This document shows positions 49,152-57,725 of a stretch of DNA of 64,000 nt, one piece after another (positions within the stretch are counted from its first letter, which is position 1; each line of letters starts with the position of its first letter). The translations under genes and the position numbers were made by a program. The stretch is from Micromonospora sp. RHAY321 (GTDB taxonomy: Bacteria > Actinomycetota > Actinomycetes > Mycobacteriales > Micromonosporaceae). The notes beneath the pieces were generated by a model, which saw only the letters and a list, made by a program, of their open reading frames with translations, made no database searches and was not told the DNA's origin. Location of the stretch: NCBI RefSeq assembly GCF_023896955.1, contig NZ_JAMHIW010000001.1, forward strand, positions 62,001-126,000. Reading direction: 5' to 3'.

Positions 49152-50171
49152 ATGCAGTACCGCACTTTGGGCCGGACCGGTGTGCAGGTCAGCACGCTCG
49201 TGCTCGGCGCCATGAACTTCGGCAGTCTGGGCCGTACCACCCAGGACGAGGTCACCGCCATGGTCGACGCCGCCCTGGAGGGCGGGATCAACCTCATCGA
49301 CACCGCCGACATGTACAGCCAGGGCGAGTCGGAGGAGATGGTCGGCAGGGCCATCGCCGGCCGCCGTGACGACATCGTGCTGGCCACGAAGGCGACCATG
49401 CCCATGGGCGACGAACGCAACCATCAGGGCAGTTCCCGACGGTGGTTGGTCACCGCCCTGGACGACAGCCTGCGCCGTCTGGGCGTCGACCATGTCGATC
49501 TCTACCAGATCCACCGCTGGGACCCGAGGACCAGCGACGAGGAAACCCTGTCGGCGCTGACCGACCTTCAGCGGGCGGGGAAGATCCGCTACTTCGGCTC
49601 GTCGACGTTCCCCGCGTACCGCATCGTGCAGGCCGAGTGGGCCGCCCGGGAGCACCACCTGAGCCGTTACGTCACCGAACAGCCCAGCTACTCGATTCTG
49701 CAGCGCGGGATCGAGGCCCACGTCCTGCCCGTGACCGAGCAGTACGGGCTCGGCGTCCTGGCATGGAGCCCGTTGGCCTCGGGCTGGCTGTCCGGTGCCG
49801 TCCGCGCGGGCCAGGACATCACCACCAGCCGTTCGACATTCATGCCGCAACGATTCGACACCACCATCCCCACCAACCGGGCCCGACTCGATGCCGTCGA
49901 GCAGCTCGCCACGATCGCCGACGACGCCGGTCTGACGATGATCCAGCTCGCGCTCGGCTTCGTCACCGCACACCCCGCCGTGACCAGCGCGATCATCGGC
50001 CCCCGCACGATGGACCATCTGCACTCGCAGCTCGCCGCCGCGGACACCGTGCTCTCCGCCGACGTGCTCGACGCCATCGACACGATCGTCGCTCCCGGCG
50101 TCGACCTCGCCGCACACGAGAAGTTCGACACGCCGCCCGCCCTGCTCGACCCGGCGCAGCGGCGTCGCTGA
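49152..50171 (+). CDS. Aldo/keto reductase
   Basis: This is a 339-residue AKR barrel starting MQYRTLGRTGVQVSTLVLG, with GGAGG 7-12 bases ahead of the ATG at 49152. The catalytic set is visible: Asp and Tyr in NLIDTADMY, Lys in VLATKATMP, and His in DLYQIHRWDP. The end has AIIGPRTMDHLHSQLAAAD. It is a close paralogue of the enzyme at 36750-37778. Divergent control by the adjacent TetR with tandem operators suggests induction by its own substrate, probably a reactive aldehyde or other electrophile. Confidence 0.9.
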   Translation: MQYRTLGRTGVQVSTLVLGAMNFGSLGRTTQDEVTAMVDAALEGGINLIDTADMYSQGESEEMVGRAIAGRRDDIVLATKATMPMGDERNHQGSSRRWLVTALDDSLRRLGVDHVDLYQIHRWDPRTSDEETLSALTDLQRAGKIRYFGSSTFPAYRIVQAEWAAREHHLSRYVTEQPSYSILQRGIEAHVLPVTEQYGLGVLAWSPLASGWLSGAVRAGQDITTSRSTFMPQRFDTTIPTNRARLDAVEQLATIADDAGLTMIQLALGFVTAHPAVTSAIIGPRTMDHLHSQLAAADTVLSADVLDAIDTIVAPGVDLAAHEKFDTPPALLDPAQRRR

Positions 50172-50216
50172 TCGCGTCACGTGGGCGGCGCTGGCGACCG
50201 GCGAGGTGGGCGGTGG

Positions 50217-51029
50217 TCAGTAGGCGTCGACCAGCGTGGTGCGCAGCTTGGCCAGCGCGCGGGCCAGCAGGCGGGACACGTGCATCTGCGAGACGCCGAC
50301 CTGTGCAGCGATTTCGCTCTGCGTCTGGTTGCCGTAGAAGCGCAGGGTGAGGATCTTTTGCTCACGCTCGTCGAGCGTGGCCAGCGCCGGACCGAGCGCC
50401 ACCCGCAGCTCAGCGATGGCGAACTCGGCGTCTTCGCCGCCCAGCATCTCGCCCAGTTCGGTGGCCCGCTCGCCGTCGCCGACCGGGGTCGACAGCGACA
50501 CCGCGTTGTACGCCCGCGCACCTTCCAGTCCTTCCAGGACCTCTTCCTCGGTGAGCTTGAGGTGGGCGGCGATGTCGGCGACCGTCGGCGAACGACCCAA
50601 CGTCTGCAGCAGCGTGCTGTTGGATTCCGAGATCGCCAGGCGCAGCTCCTGCAGCCGGCGGGGCACCCGAATGTCCCACGTGCGGTCCCGGAAGTGGCGC
50701 TTGATCTCCCCGACGATGGTGGGGATGGCGTAACCGGCGAAGTCGACGCCACGGGATGGGTCGAACTTGTCGACTGCCTTGATCAGGCCCAACGCCGCAG
50801 TCTGCGTGAGGTCCCCGGTCGGCTCGCCGCGCCCGCTGTAGCGGTGGGCGAGGTGGGTGGCCAGCGGCAGCCAAGCCTCGATCGCCCGGTCCCGGAGCGC
50901 GGCACGTGACGGATCGTCGGCGGGCAACGCCGCCATTGCGAGGAGCAGCTTCGTGGCGGGTGAGCGGGTCGACGCGTCGTGGTTGATGCGAGCGCTTGTC
51001 GGGGTGGGCCGGTCGGTGGTGGTGATCAT
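50217..51029 (-). CDS. SigB/SigF/SigG subfamily RNA polymerase sigma factor
   Basis: This is a 270-residue sigma-70 group 3 factor. AIEAWLPLATHLAHRYSGRGEP and AALGLIKAVDKFDPSRGVDFAGYA are region 2 (core split as LGLIKAVDKFDPSRG). GEIKRHFRDRTWDIRVPRRL is the typical SigB/F turn. Region 3 starts with SPTVADIAAHLKLTEEEVLE, and region 4 has LATLDEREQKILTLRFYGNQ and QSEIAAQVGVSQMHVSRLLARAL. It directs general-stress or developmental genes. No anti-sigma kinase gene is next to it, but a PP2C-like gene is divergent. Upstream palindromes at 51079-51109 may regulate it. Confidence 0.92.
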   Translation of the reverse strand: MITTTDRPTPTSARINHDASTRSPATKLLLAMAALPADDPSRAALRDRAIEAWLPLATHLAHRYSGRGEPTGDLTQTAALGLIKAVDKFDPSRGVDFAGYAIPTIVGEIKRHFRDRTWDIRVPRRLQELRLAISESNSTLLQTLGRSPTVADIAAHLKLTEEEVLEGLEGARAYNAVSLSTPVGDGERATELGEMLGGEDAEFAIAELRVALGPALATLDEREQKILTLRFYGNQTQSEIAAQVGVSQMHVSRLLARALAKLRTTLVDAY

Positions 51030-51078
51030 GCTGGTTCCTCCGCATCGCGACCGGCGGCACTCCGTCTCTGCGGCGCCG

Positions 51079-51109
51079 ACCGTCTGAACAGACGGTAGAC
51101 CAAAGGTCT
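51079..51109. promoter_or_regulatory. Two adjacent inverted repeats upstream of the sigma factor gene
   Basis: ACCGTCTG-AA-CAGACGGT (51079-51096) is a perfect 8-bp inverted repeat, followed at once by AGACC-AAA-GGTCT (51097-51109). Both lie 50-80 bases upstream of the sigma start in the shared region with the PP2C-like gene. They could be an operator pair or alternative hairpins in the leader RNA. Confidence 0.45.
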
Positions 51110-51320
51110 GCTGAAACCTAACCGAAAGGCCGATGTGTCACTGGCCTCTGCTCTGAGATATCGCGAGCCGCATCACGGGCGGTGCGGGAGTCCCAGCTAC
51201 GTCATACGGTTCGTGGTCGCAGGTCATCACAATGGACACAGCAAGCCGGGCGAGAACGTCAGTTCCGTTTTGGATGCACATGATCGTCATCCCCGCCATC
51301 CACGGCTGAGGAGCCCACGA

Positions 51321-52145
51321 GTGCAGGTCAGCATGGCCACCAGCGCGGGTAGGGCCGGCCGCCCGAACGAGGACTTCGCCGGCGCTGTTCCCGGCGCCGC
51401 CGTGCTGCTGGACGGCGCGGGCATCCCGGGCACCGAGTCCATCTGCTCCCACGGTGTCGCCTGGTACACGCACCGTCTCGGCGGCGCGCTGCTCGGCCGG
51501 CTGTCGCGGGACGACGGGCGGGACCTCGCGGCGATCCTCGCCGACGCGATCGACGAGACAGCGGCCGATCACCGCAGCACCTGCGACCTCACCGACCCCA
51601 GCAGCCCGCAGGCGACCGTGGCGATCGTCCGCGCCCACCAGGGCCGCCTGGATCACCTCCTGCTCGCGGACTCCTTCCTCGTCCTCGATGAGGCCGGGGA
51701 CGGTCCGCAGGTCATCACCGACGAGCGTGAGGTCGCCAGCAGGCGCCTCTGCTCGGCACCGTTGGAGGGCGTTGCGACGGGCACACCGGAGTACGACCGC
51801 ATCCGAGAGTCCTGCGTTCGGACGATGCGGTCCCGACGCAACCAACCGGGCGGCTACTGGATCGCCAAGGATGATCCGCGGGCCGCGGAGGAAGCGGTGA
51901 CCGGCAGCCGGTCCCTCGACGGCCTGGCCGGCCTCGCGTTGCTCAGCAACGGGGCCAGCCGCATCGTCAGCCCGTACGACCTGACCGACTGGCCGGGCGT
52001 GCTCGGCCTGCTCGGCGCGGACGGGCCGGCCGAGGTCATCCGCCGCGTCCGGCAGGCCGAAGCCCGCGGCCCCGTGGGCGCCGATGCCCAGGTTCCTGAC
52101 GACGCCACGGTTGTGCACTGCACCCACCTGCCGCGTCGCCACTGA
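51321..52145 (+). CDS. PP2C-like phosphatase family protein
   Basis: This is a 274-residue protein. GTG 51321 has GAGGAG 7 bases ahead. GRPNEDFAGAVPGAAVLLDGAG contains the N-terminal RxNED and DGAG positions of PP2C metal binding (shorter core: PNEDFAGAVPG). SSPQATVAIVRAHQGRLDHLLLADSF and LALLSNGASRIV follow the fold. Several canonical metal aspartates (the later DG and DN motifs) are not evident, so phosphatase activity is uncertain. Being divergent from a SigB/F-type sigma gene, a regulatory link like RsbU/RsbX is possible but unproven. Confidence 0.7.
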   Translation: MQVSMATSAGRAGRPNEDFAGAVPGAAVLLDGAGIPGTESICSHGVAWYTHRLGGALLGRLSRDDGRDLAAILADAIDETAADHRSTCDLTDPSSPQATVAIVRAHQGRLDHLLLADSFLVLDEAGDGPQVITDEREVASRRLCSAPLEGVATGTPEYDRIRESCVRTMRSRRNQPGGYWIAKDDPRAAEEAVTGSRSLDGLAGLALLSNGASRIVSPYDLTDWPGVLGLLGADGPAEVIRRVRQAEARGPVGADAQVPDDATVVHCTHLPRRH

Positions 52146-52177
52146 CCCGGCACTCCGCCGGGTCAGCGACGCGGCGG

Positions 52178-52615
52178 TCAGTCAGCGCGGCGGGGCCGGG
52201 CCAGAGCCAACCCGCCGACGACCAGGGCGATCAGCCCCACCACCAGGGCCACGTACGCTCCGCCGCGCCCGTTGCCGGTGCCGATGCCGCTGTCGGAGGT
52301 GACCACGACCAGCCCGCCGAGGGCCATGGCGATCAGCCCTGCCGCCAGGGCCGCGAAGGCCCCGAGGTGCCCGGTGCCGAGCCGACCGCCGGGGCGGGCC
52401 AGCGCCAGCCCGCCGATGATCACGCCGACCAGCCCCAGCACCCCGCCCACGCTCGCCCCGAGTCGACCGGCGCTCATGGTGGTGACACTGGCGGCGGCCG
52501 GCTGGGTCGCCACCTGCGCGGCCGCCGGGGCGGCGAACCCGACGCCTCCGATCAGGACGGCTCCGGTCACGGCGAGCACACGTCGAACTGACCTGAGGGC
52601 TACCGGTGAGCTCAT
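52178..52615 (-). CDS. DUF6223-type small membrane protein
   Basis: This is a 145-residue protein. Residues 12-34 look like a signal peptide or first membrane segment (VLAVTGAVLIGGVGFAAPAAA). Three more hydrophobic stretches follow, each with the GLALARP pattern (GVIIGGLALARPGGR and VVGGLALARPRRAD). This internal repetition and composition matches the actinobacterial DUF6223 family. The ATG at 52615 has AGGGGAG ahead. No function is known. It is divergent from a histidine kinase gene. Confidence 0.7.
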   Translation of the reverse strand: MSSPVALRSVRRVLAVTGAVLIGGVGFAAPAAAQVATQPAAASVTTMSAGRLGASVGGVLGLVGVIIGGLALARPGGRLGTGHLGAFAALAAGLIAMALGGLVVVTSDSGIGTGNGRGGAYVALVVGLIALVVGGLALARPRRAD

Positions 52616-52846
52616 GGTCCGCTCCCCTTTCGTACGTCTGGCTTCCGAGGTTCTGATGTCGCCCTGATCCTGTCGCCGTTCACACCGCCCGTCGTCCCGC
52701 AGCCGCAGGCAGTTCGCGCTGCCATCGCTGACGCATCCCGCTGCTGCGGACGCCGCAGGCGCCGCGAAGGTACTGCGTTCGCGGTAGACGACAGCTCGTC
52801 CGCCAGCAGGAGTCGCCCCACGGTGACATCGGGCTAAGGTGCGCCC

Positions 52847-53977
52847 ATGAGCACAGGACGGCCCGCTGTTCGGGCCGGTGTCAGAGACTGGGCCATCGCC
52901 GTCTGCGTGGCGGCGGTGCTGCTGATCGCCGGGCTGTCCGAGGACCACTCCGCCACGAACACCGACCTGCTCGGCTACGCGCTGCTGGTCGCCGGTGGCC
53001 TGGCCCTGTCCGCGCGCCGCCGGGCTCCCGTACCCGTCCTGGCCGTCACCGGGCTGTGCGCGGTGGGCTACCAGGCGGTCGGCTTCGACGTGCCCGCCGT
53101 CGCGTTCCTGTTCGCCGTGTACGCCGCCGTGCGGGCGGGCCATCGCGTCGTCACGGTGGTGGCGGCCGTGCTGATGCTGGCCGCTCTCCCCCTCGCGGCC
53201 CTCGCCCTGCCACAGGAGATGTCCGTGACCGAGGCGCTCGCGCGTGCCCGGGGCGCCCTGGAACTGGCCTGGCTGGTCGCCGCCGGCGCCGCGGGTGAAG
53301 CGCTGCGGCAGGCCGAGCGGCGGGCGGACGAAGCTGAGCGCACGCGGGAGGAGACCGCAAGACGCCGCGCCGACGAGGAGCGACTGCACATCGCGCGGGA
53401 GCTGCACGACTCGCTCACCCACCAGATCTCGATCATCAAGGTGCAGGCCGAGGTCGCCGTCCACCTGGCGCGCAAGCGCGGTGAGCAGGTGCCGGAGGCC
53501 CTGCTGGCGATCCGGGAGGCCGGCCGTGAGGCGACCCGCGAACTACGGGCGACCCTGGAGACGCTGCGCGACGACGGCACGGCACCGCCGCACGGGCTCG
53601 ACCAACTCCCGGACCTGGTGCAACGGGCCCGGATGACCGGCCTGGACGCGACGTTGACGATCGAAGGACAACGACCCGAGGTGCCCGCCGCGGTGGACCG
53701 GACCGCCTACCGGATCGTTCAGGAGTCGCTGACCAACATTGCGCGTCACGCCGCCGCCGCCTCGGCCTCGGTCCGCATCGACTACCGCCCGGACGCCCTG
53801 GCGATCCGGGTCGACGACGACGGCAGTGCCACCCCGGACACCGCCCCGATGCCTGGCGTCGGGCTGCTCGGAATGCGCGAACGCGTCACCGCGCTCGGCG
53901 GTCGCCTCCGCGCGGAACCACGCGACGAGGGCGGCTTCACCGTCCACGCCGAGCTCCCCGTGAGCCGGACGGCATGA
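52847..53977 (+). CDS. NarL-type sensor histidine kinase (DesK-like)
   Basis: This is a 376-residue membrane kinase. Five or six hydrophobic N-terminal segments (residues about 15-150) carry no extracytoplasmic domain. A coiled linker (ERRADEAERTREETARRRA) leads to the HisKA_3 domain with H187 in RELHDSLTHQ. The ATPase lobe has YRIVQESLTNIARHA (N box) and GVGLLGMRERVTALGGRL (G box). It phosphorylates the response regulator whose start overlaps its stop (ATGA). The signal is unknown. A paralogous pair lies at 57063-58852 in the opposite orientation. Confidence 0.92.
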   Translation: MSTGRPAVRAGVRDWAIAVCVAAVLLIAGLSEDHSATNTDLLGYALLVAGGLALSARRRAPVPVLAVTGLCAVGYQAVGFDVPAVAFLFAVYAAVRAGHRVVTVVAAVLMLAALPLAALALPQEMSVTEALARARGALELAWLVAAGAAGEALRQAERRADEAERTREETARRRADEERLHIARELHDSLTHQISIIKVQAEVAVHLARKRGEQVPEALLAIREAGREATRELRATLETLRDDGTAPPHGLDQLPDLVQRARMTGLDATLTIEGQRPEVPAAVDRTAYRIVQESLTNIARHAAAASASVRIDYRPDALAIRVDDDGSATPDTAPMPGVGLLGMRERVTALGGRLRAEPRDEGGFTVHAELPVSRTA

Positions 53978-54636
53978 TCCGCGTCCTGCTGGTCGACGAT
54001 CAGCCGCTCCTGCGCAGCGGTTTCCGCGCGCTCCTCGACGTCGAGGACGACATCGAGGTGGTGGCCGAGGCCGCCGACGGCGCGGAGGGCCTGGCTCTCG
54101 CCAGGAAGCACCTGCCCGACATCGCGCTCGTCGACATCCAGATGCCCGTCCTGGACGGCATCGAGGCGACCCGGCGCATCGCCGCCGACCCGGCCCTGGC
54201 GCGGGTGCACGTCGTCATCCTGACCAACTACGGCCTCGACGAACACGTCTTCCACGCGCTGCGCGCCGGCGCCGCCGGGTTCCTCGTCAAGGACATCGAG
54301 CCTGAAGACTTCCTGCACGCCATCCGCGTCGCCGCGCGCGGTGACGCCCTCCTCGCGCCGTCGATCACCCGCAAGCTGATCGATCGGTACGTCACCGCGC
54401 CGCTCCACGCGGTTTCGGAGAGGACTCTGCACGGGCTGACCAATCGCGAACGCGAGACCGTGGCCCTGCTTGCGCAGGGCCTGTCCAATGACCAGATCGC
54501 CGAACGCCTGGTGATCAGCCCGCTGACCGCCAAGACCCACATCAACCGGGCGATGACGAAACTCCACGCCCGTGACCGTGCCCAACTCGTGGTCCTCGCC
54601 TACGAATCCGGTCTGGTGACCCCGCGCAACCGCTGA
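53974..54636 (+). CDS. NarL/FixJ response regulator
   Basis: This is a 220-residue regulator. Receiver domain: IRVLLVDDQPLLRSGFRALL, the phosphorylation site D54 in LVDIQMPVLDG, and the Thr/Lys switch in ILTNYGL and VKDIEPEDF. The LuxR-type DNA-binding domain (from LTNRERETVALLAQGLSNDQ) has the helix ISPLTAKTHINRAMTKLH. It is coupled to the histidine kinase gene by a 4-base overlap. It is very similar, with the same length and several shared blocks, to the regulator at 57063-57725. Confidence 0.93.
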   Translation: MIRVLLVDDQPLLRSGFRALLDVEDDIEVVAEAADGAEGLALARKHLPDIALVDIQMPVLDGIEATRRIAADPALARVHVVILTNYGLDEHVFHALRAGAAGFLVKDIEPEDFLHAIRVAARGDALLAPSITRKLIDRYVTAPLHAVSERTLHGLTNRERETVALLAQGLSNDQIAERLVISPLTAKTHINRAMTKLHARDRAQLVVLAYESGLVTPRNR

Positions 54637-54732
54637 AAGCCGGGAAGCTCGGCCAACGACCGGCGGCGCTCATCCCGACGGGCACGGATGCCCGACTGGA
54701 GCTTTCGGGGTGAATCGCGGCGAGGCGCTCGT

Positions 54733-55941
54733 CTACGCGGTGGTGCGGCGGGCGCGAAGCCCGCCCCACAGCAGCAGGACGCAGAGGCCGATCAGCACCG
54801 GCTCCAGCGCGAAGGCGGTGGCCAGTCCGTGCTGGTCTGCCAGGCTGCCGAGCAGGTAGGGGGAAGCGGCGGCGACCAGGCCGAGGATCATCTGCGAGCG
54901 GGCGTTGGCGCGGTCCTCACGACCGTCGGCGGCGTCGAGGGTGAGCGCGAGTGCGAGCGGATAGAGGTTCGCGATGCCCACTCCACACAGGAACAACCCC
55001 AGGATCGCGAGGGCAGGTTGATCGGTCAGCCAGAACAGGACGAAGCTGGCAGCGGTGACCGCCAGTGAGGCGTACAGAAGGGCGACGCTCCGGCCGGCGC
55101 GGCGGGTGAGCCGCGCGCCGAGCAGACGCCCGATCAGGATGCCGAGGTAGTTGCTGCTCAGCGCGGTGCTGGCCGCGGCGGCGGACAAGCCGGTGTGCAG
55201 GAGCATCTGGGGGCCGAAATAGACCAGACAGAACTCGATCGCCGAACTGACCGCGGTCAGCACGGCGAACAGCCAGCAGGCCACCGGCAGCCGTCCGGCA
55301 CCCCGGGTGGCGTGGCGCTGAGGCGCCGTCGGCAGCGGTTGGCGGCGGTAGCGCAGGTAGAGCACCACGAGGACGGCGGCCGGCAACGCGAACGCGGCGC
55401 GCCAGCCCACCGCGCTGGCCGCCAGCGCGCCGAGGACCAGCGGGGCGAACACCGCGGACGCGCCGGCGCCGATGTTGGCCTCGGTCAGCGCCCGGTCCCG
55501 TCGGCGACCGTGCCGGTCGGACAGGATCGCCTGGATCACGGTCAGCAGCGTCGTCCCGGCCAGACCGAACACCCCGGCTCCGAGCAGAGTGGCGGGGACG
55601 CCCTGGCCAAGGGTGAACAGAGCCGCACCGATGACGGTGGCCAGAGCGGAGGACCACAGCAGCACGTCCCTCGCCAGACGGCGGGCCGCCCACGCGAACC
55701 CGGCGCCGGCCAGGGCCGCGCCCATCGACCACAACACCGAGTAGACGCCGAGCAGCGTGTAGGAGAAACCCACCTCCGCACGCAACAGGCTCACCGCCGG
55801 CCCGAAGGCGTACAGCCAGAACGTGTAGCAGCCCACCGCGGCGTACGAGAGCACGGTCGGCGCGTCCCGCACGAACGAGTCGGCGTCTTTCGGCTCGGAG
55901 GGATCGGCCGAGGTCACCCCGGCAGCGCTCGGGACGCCCAT
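54733..55941 (-). CDS. MFS transporter (sugar/antibiotic efflux type)
   Basis: This is a 402-residue carrier of about 12 segments. The start was placed at ATG 55941; an in-frame ATG at 56010 would place the LacI-type palindrome inside the gene. VGCYTFWLYAFGPAVSLLRAEVGFSYTLLG is the first segment pair (core split as FWLYAFGPAVSLLRAE). GLFLCGVGIANLYPLALALTLDAADG and SQMILGLVAAASPYLLGSLAD are in the second half. No family substrate is obvious. It is divergent from a LacI-type regulator with a shared perfect palindrome, so it is probably repressed by it. Confidence 0.85.
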   Translation of the reverse strand: MGVPSAAGVTSADPSEPKDADSFVRDAPTVLSYAAVGCYTFWLYAFGPAVSLLRAEVGFSYTLLGVYSVLWSMGAALAGAGFAWAARRLARDVLLWSSALATVIGAALFTLGQGVPATLLGAGVFGLAGTTLLTVIQAILSDRHGRRRDRALTEANIGAGASAVFAPLVLGALAASAVGWRAAFALPAAVLVVLYLRYRRQPLPTAPQRHATRGAGRLPVACWLFAVLTAVSSAIEFCLVYFGPQMLLHTGLSAAAASTALSSNYLGILIGRLLGARLTRRAGRSVALLYASLAVTAASFVLFWLTDQPALAILGLFLCGVGIANLYPLALALTLDAADGREDRANARSQMILGLVAAASPYLLGSLADQHGLATAFALEPVLIGLCVLLLWGGLRARRTTA

Positions 55942-55959
55942 CGCAGGCTTCTGCCTCGC

Positions 55960-55975
55960 TGTGTATCGATACACA
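55960..55975. promoter_or_regulatory. Perfect 16-bp palindrome, LacI-type operator
   Basis: TGTGTATCGATACACA is its own reverse complement and has the central CG typical of LacI-family sites. It lies 19 bases from the MFS start and 16 bases before the LacI start, so it can control both. Confidence 0.75.
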
Positions 55976-55990
55976 AGTAGAGTCTGGGCC

Positions 55991-57082
55991 ATGAACCGCC
56001 CCGCCGGCAACCCGAAGCAGCGGCCGACGATGCGCCAGGTGGCTCTCGCCGCCGGCGTCTCGCCGATGACGGTCTCCTACGTGTACTCCCAACCTGAGCG
56101 GGTGTCGGCCGAGGCTGCGGCGAAGGTACGCGCGGCAGCGCTGGAGTTGGGCTATCCCGGGCCACACCCGGCCGCCCGCTCCCTGCGTCGCGGGCGGGCG
56201 GGCTCGCTCGGCGTCGTGCTCGGTGAGCGGCTGAGCTACGCCTTCGACGATCCGCAGGCAGCGCGCTTCCTCGCGGGGGTCTCCGACGTGTGCGCCGCCG
56301 AGGGCGTCGGACTCACCCTGGTACCGATCACCGGCGCACCCTCCGACGCCCAGCGTGTCGCGCAGGCAGCCGTGGACGGCTTCGTCGTCTGGACCACCAG
56401 CGACGACGATCCGGTCCTGGACGCCGTCACCGACACCGGCCTGCCGGCGGTGGTCCACGCCGGTCCGCACGGACGGGGGATGCCGGTGATCGGCATCGAC
56501 GACCGGGCCGCAGCCGCTGCGATCGGACAGGTGGCGTTCGCCGGGGCCCGGCGTCCGCTCGTGCTCGGCTTTCCGCTCGACCGGAGCCGCACCCGTCACC
56601 TGCTCACCGGCGACGAACCGGTAGGCATGAAGTTCCCGGTGACCCGCCACCGGTGGGAGGGCTTCCGGGACGCCTGGACGCACGCGGGCCATCCGGCCGC
56701 GGATCTGCGACTGGCCGTCTGCCCGGTCAACCACATCACCGAGGGCGAAACCTTCGCCTCGGAACTGCTGGAGGGCACCGACCCGCCGGACGCCATCGCC
56801 GCCATGAGTGACGAACTCGCCCTCGGTGCCCTGCGAGCCGCCGCACGCGCCGGCCTGCGCGTACCCGACGACCTGGCCGTCACCGGCTGGGACGACAGCG
56901 ACACGGCCGCACCCGCCGGGCTGACCACCCTGGCACAGTCCCTGCGCGACCAGGGAGCTCACTGCGCCCGGGCCGCGCTCGGACGCCCCACCAGGGCCGC
57001 AGCGCGGCACGAGTGGCACGTCGTGGCGCGCACGACCACCCGCCGTCCGAACACGACCGGTGTCACCGACGGCGCGGCGTGA
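55991..57082 (+). CDS. LacI family transcriptional regulator
   Basis: This is a 363-residue regulator. ATG 55991 gives MNRPAGNPKQRPTMRQVALAAG. The helix-turn-helix (MRQVALAAGVSPMTVSYVYS) is followed by the hinge (AAALELGYPGPHPAARSLRR). The periplasmic-binding-like domain has SLGVVLGERLSYAFDDPQA and PDAIAAMSDELALGALRAA. It is a substrate-sensing repressor of the divergent MFS gene through the 16-bp palindrome. Its 3' end overlaps the end of the convergent response regulator gene by 20 bases. Confidence 0.92.
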   Translation: MNRPAGNPKQRPTMRQVALAAGVSPMTVSYVYSQPERVSAEAAAKVRAAALELGYPGPHPAARSLRRGRAGSLGVVLGERLSYAFDDPQAARFLAGVSDVCAAEGVGLTLVPITGAPSDAQRVAQAAVDGFVVWTTSDDDPVLDAVTDTGLPAVVHAGPHGRGMPVIGIDDRAAAAAIGQVAFAGARRPLVLGFPLDRSRTRHLLTGDEPVGMKFPVTRHRWEGFRDAWTHAGHPAADLRLAVCPVNHITEGETFASELLEGTDPPDAIAAMSDELALGALRAAARAGLRVPDDLAVTGWDDSDTAAPAGLTTLAQSLRDQGAHCARAALGRPTRAAARHEWHVVARTTTRRPNTTGVTDGAA

Positions 57083-57725
57083 CCAACCCCGACTCGTACG
57101 CCCACACGACCAGCTGGGCACGGTCACGGCAGTGCAGCTTCGTCATGGCCCGGTTGACGTGTGTCTTGGCGGTCAACGGGCTGATCACCATGCGCGAGGC
57201 GATCTCGTCGTTGCTCAGCCCCCGGGCGACGAGCTCGACCATCTCCTGTTCGCGGGCCGTCAGCACGTGCCGGCCGGCGGCCGGGTCGGCCCGGGGCGGG
57301 CCGGCGACGAACTCACTGATGAGCGCCCGCGTGACCACCGGTGCGAGCAGCGCGTCCCCGCGCGCCACGACAGCAACGGCCTGCAGCAGGTCGGCGGGGT
57401 CGGCGTCCTTCAGGAGGAACCCGCTGGCGCCCGCGCGGAGGGTGGCGAAGACGTAGGAGTCGAGCCCGTAGTTGGTCAGGACGAGGACGCGAACCGCGGC
57501 GAGGTCGGGATCGGCGGCGATGCGGCGGGTGGCTTCGATGCCGTCGAGTCCCGGCATCTGCACGTCCATGAGCACGACGTCCGGCCGTAGGCGTCGCGAC
57601 AGGTCGACGGCCGCGGCGCCGTCGGCGGCCTCCCCCACGACCTCCAGGTCGTCCTCGGCGTCGAGCAGCGCCCGGAATCCGGCCCGCATCAGAGCCTGGT
57701 CGTCGGCGAGCAGAACGCGGATCAT
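57063..57725 (-). CDS. NarL/FixJ response regulator (paralogue)
   Basis: This is a 220-residue regulator, the same length as the one at 53974-54636. Receiver domain: IRVLLADDQALMRAGFRALL, D54 in LMDVQMPGLDG, and LTNYGLDSYVF. The LuxR-type domain is LTAREQEMVELVARGLSNDE, then ISPLTAKTHVNRAMTKLH. It is coupled by ATGA overlap to the kinase gene upstream on the minus strand. The end of the gene overlaps the LacI gene by 20 bases. Confidence 0.93.
   Translation of the reverse strand: MIRVLLADDQALMRAGFRALLDAEDDLEVVGEAADGAAAVDLSRRLRPDVVLMDVQMPGLDGIEATRRIAADPDLAAVRVLVLTNYGLDSYVFATLRAGASGFLLKDADPADLLQAVAVVARGDALLAPVVTRALISEFVAGPPRADPAAGRHVLTAREQEMVELVARGLSNDEIASRMVISPLTAKTHVNRAMTKLHCRDRAQLVVWAYESGLVTPRRR

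Noticed and set aside
54917..57127. A 736-codon minus-strand frame antisense to the LacI gene
   Set aside because: It has low-complexity, Arg/Gly-rich translation and overlaps two convincing genes. High GC content gives long spurious frames.
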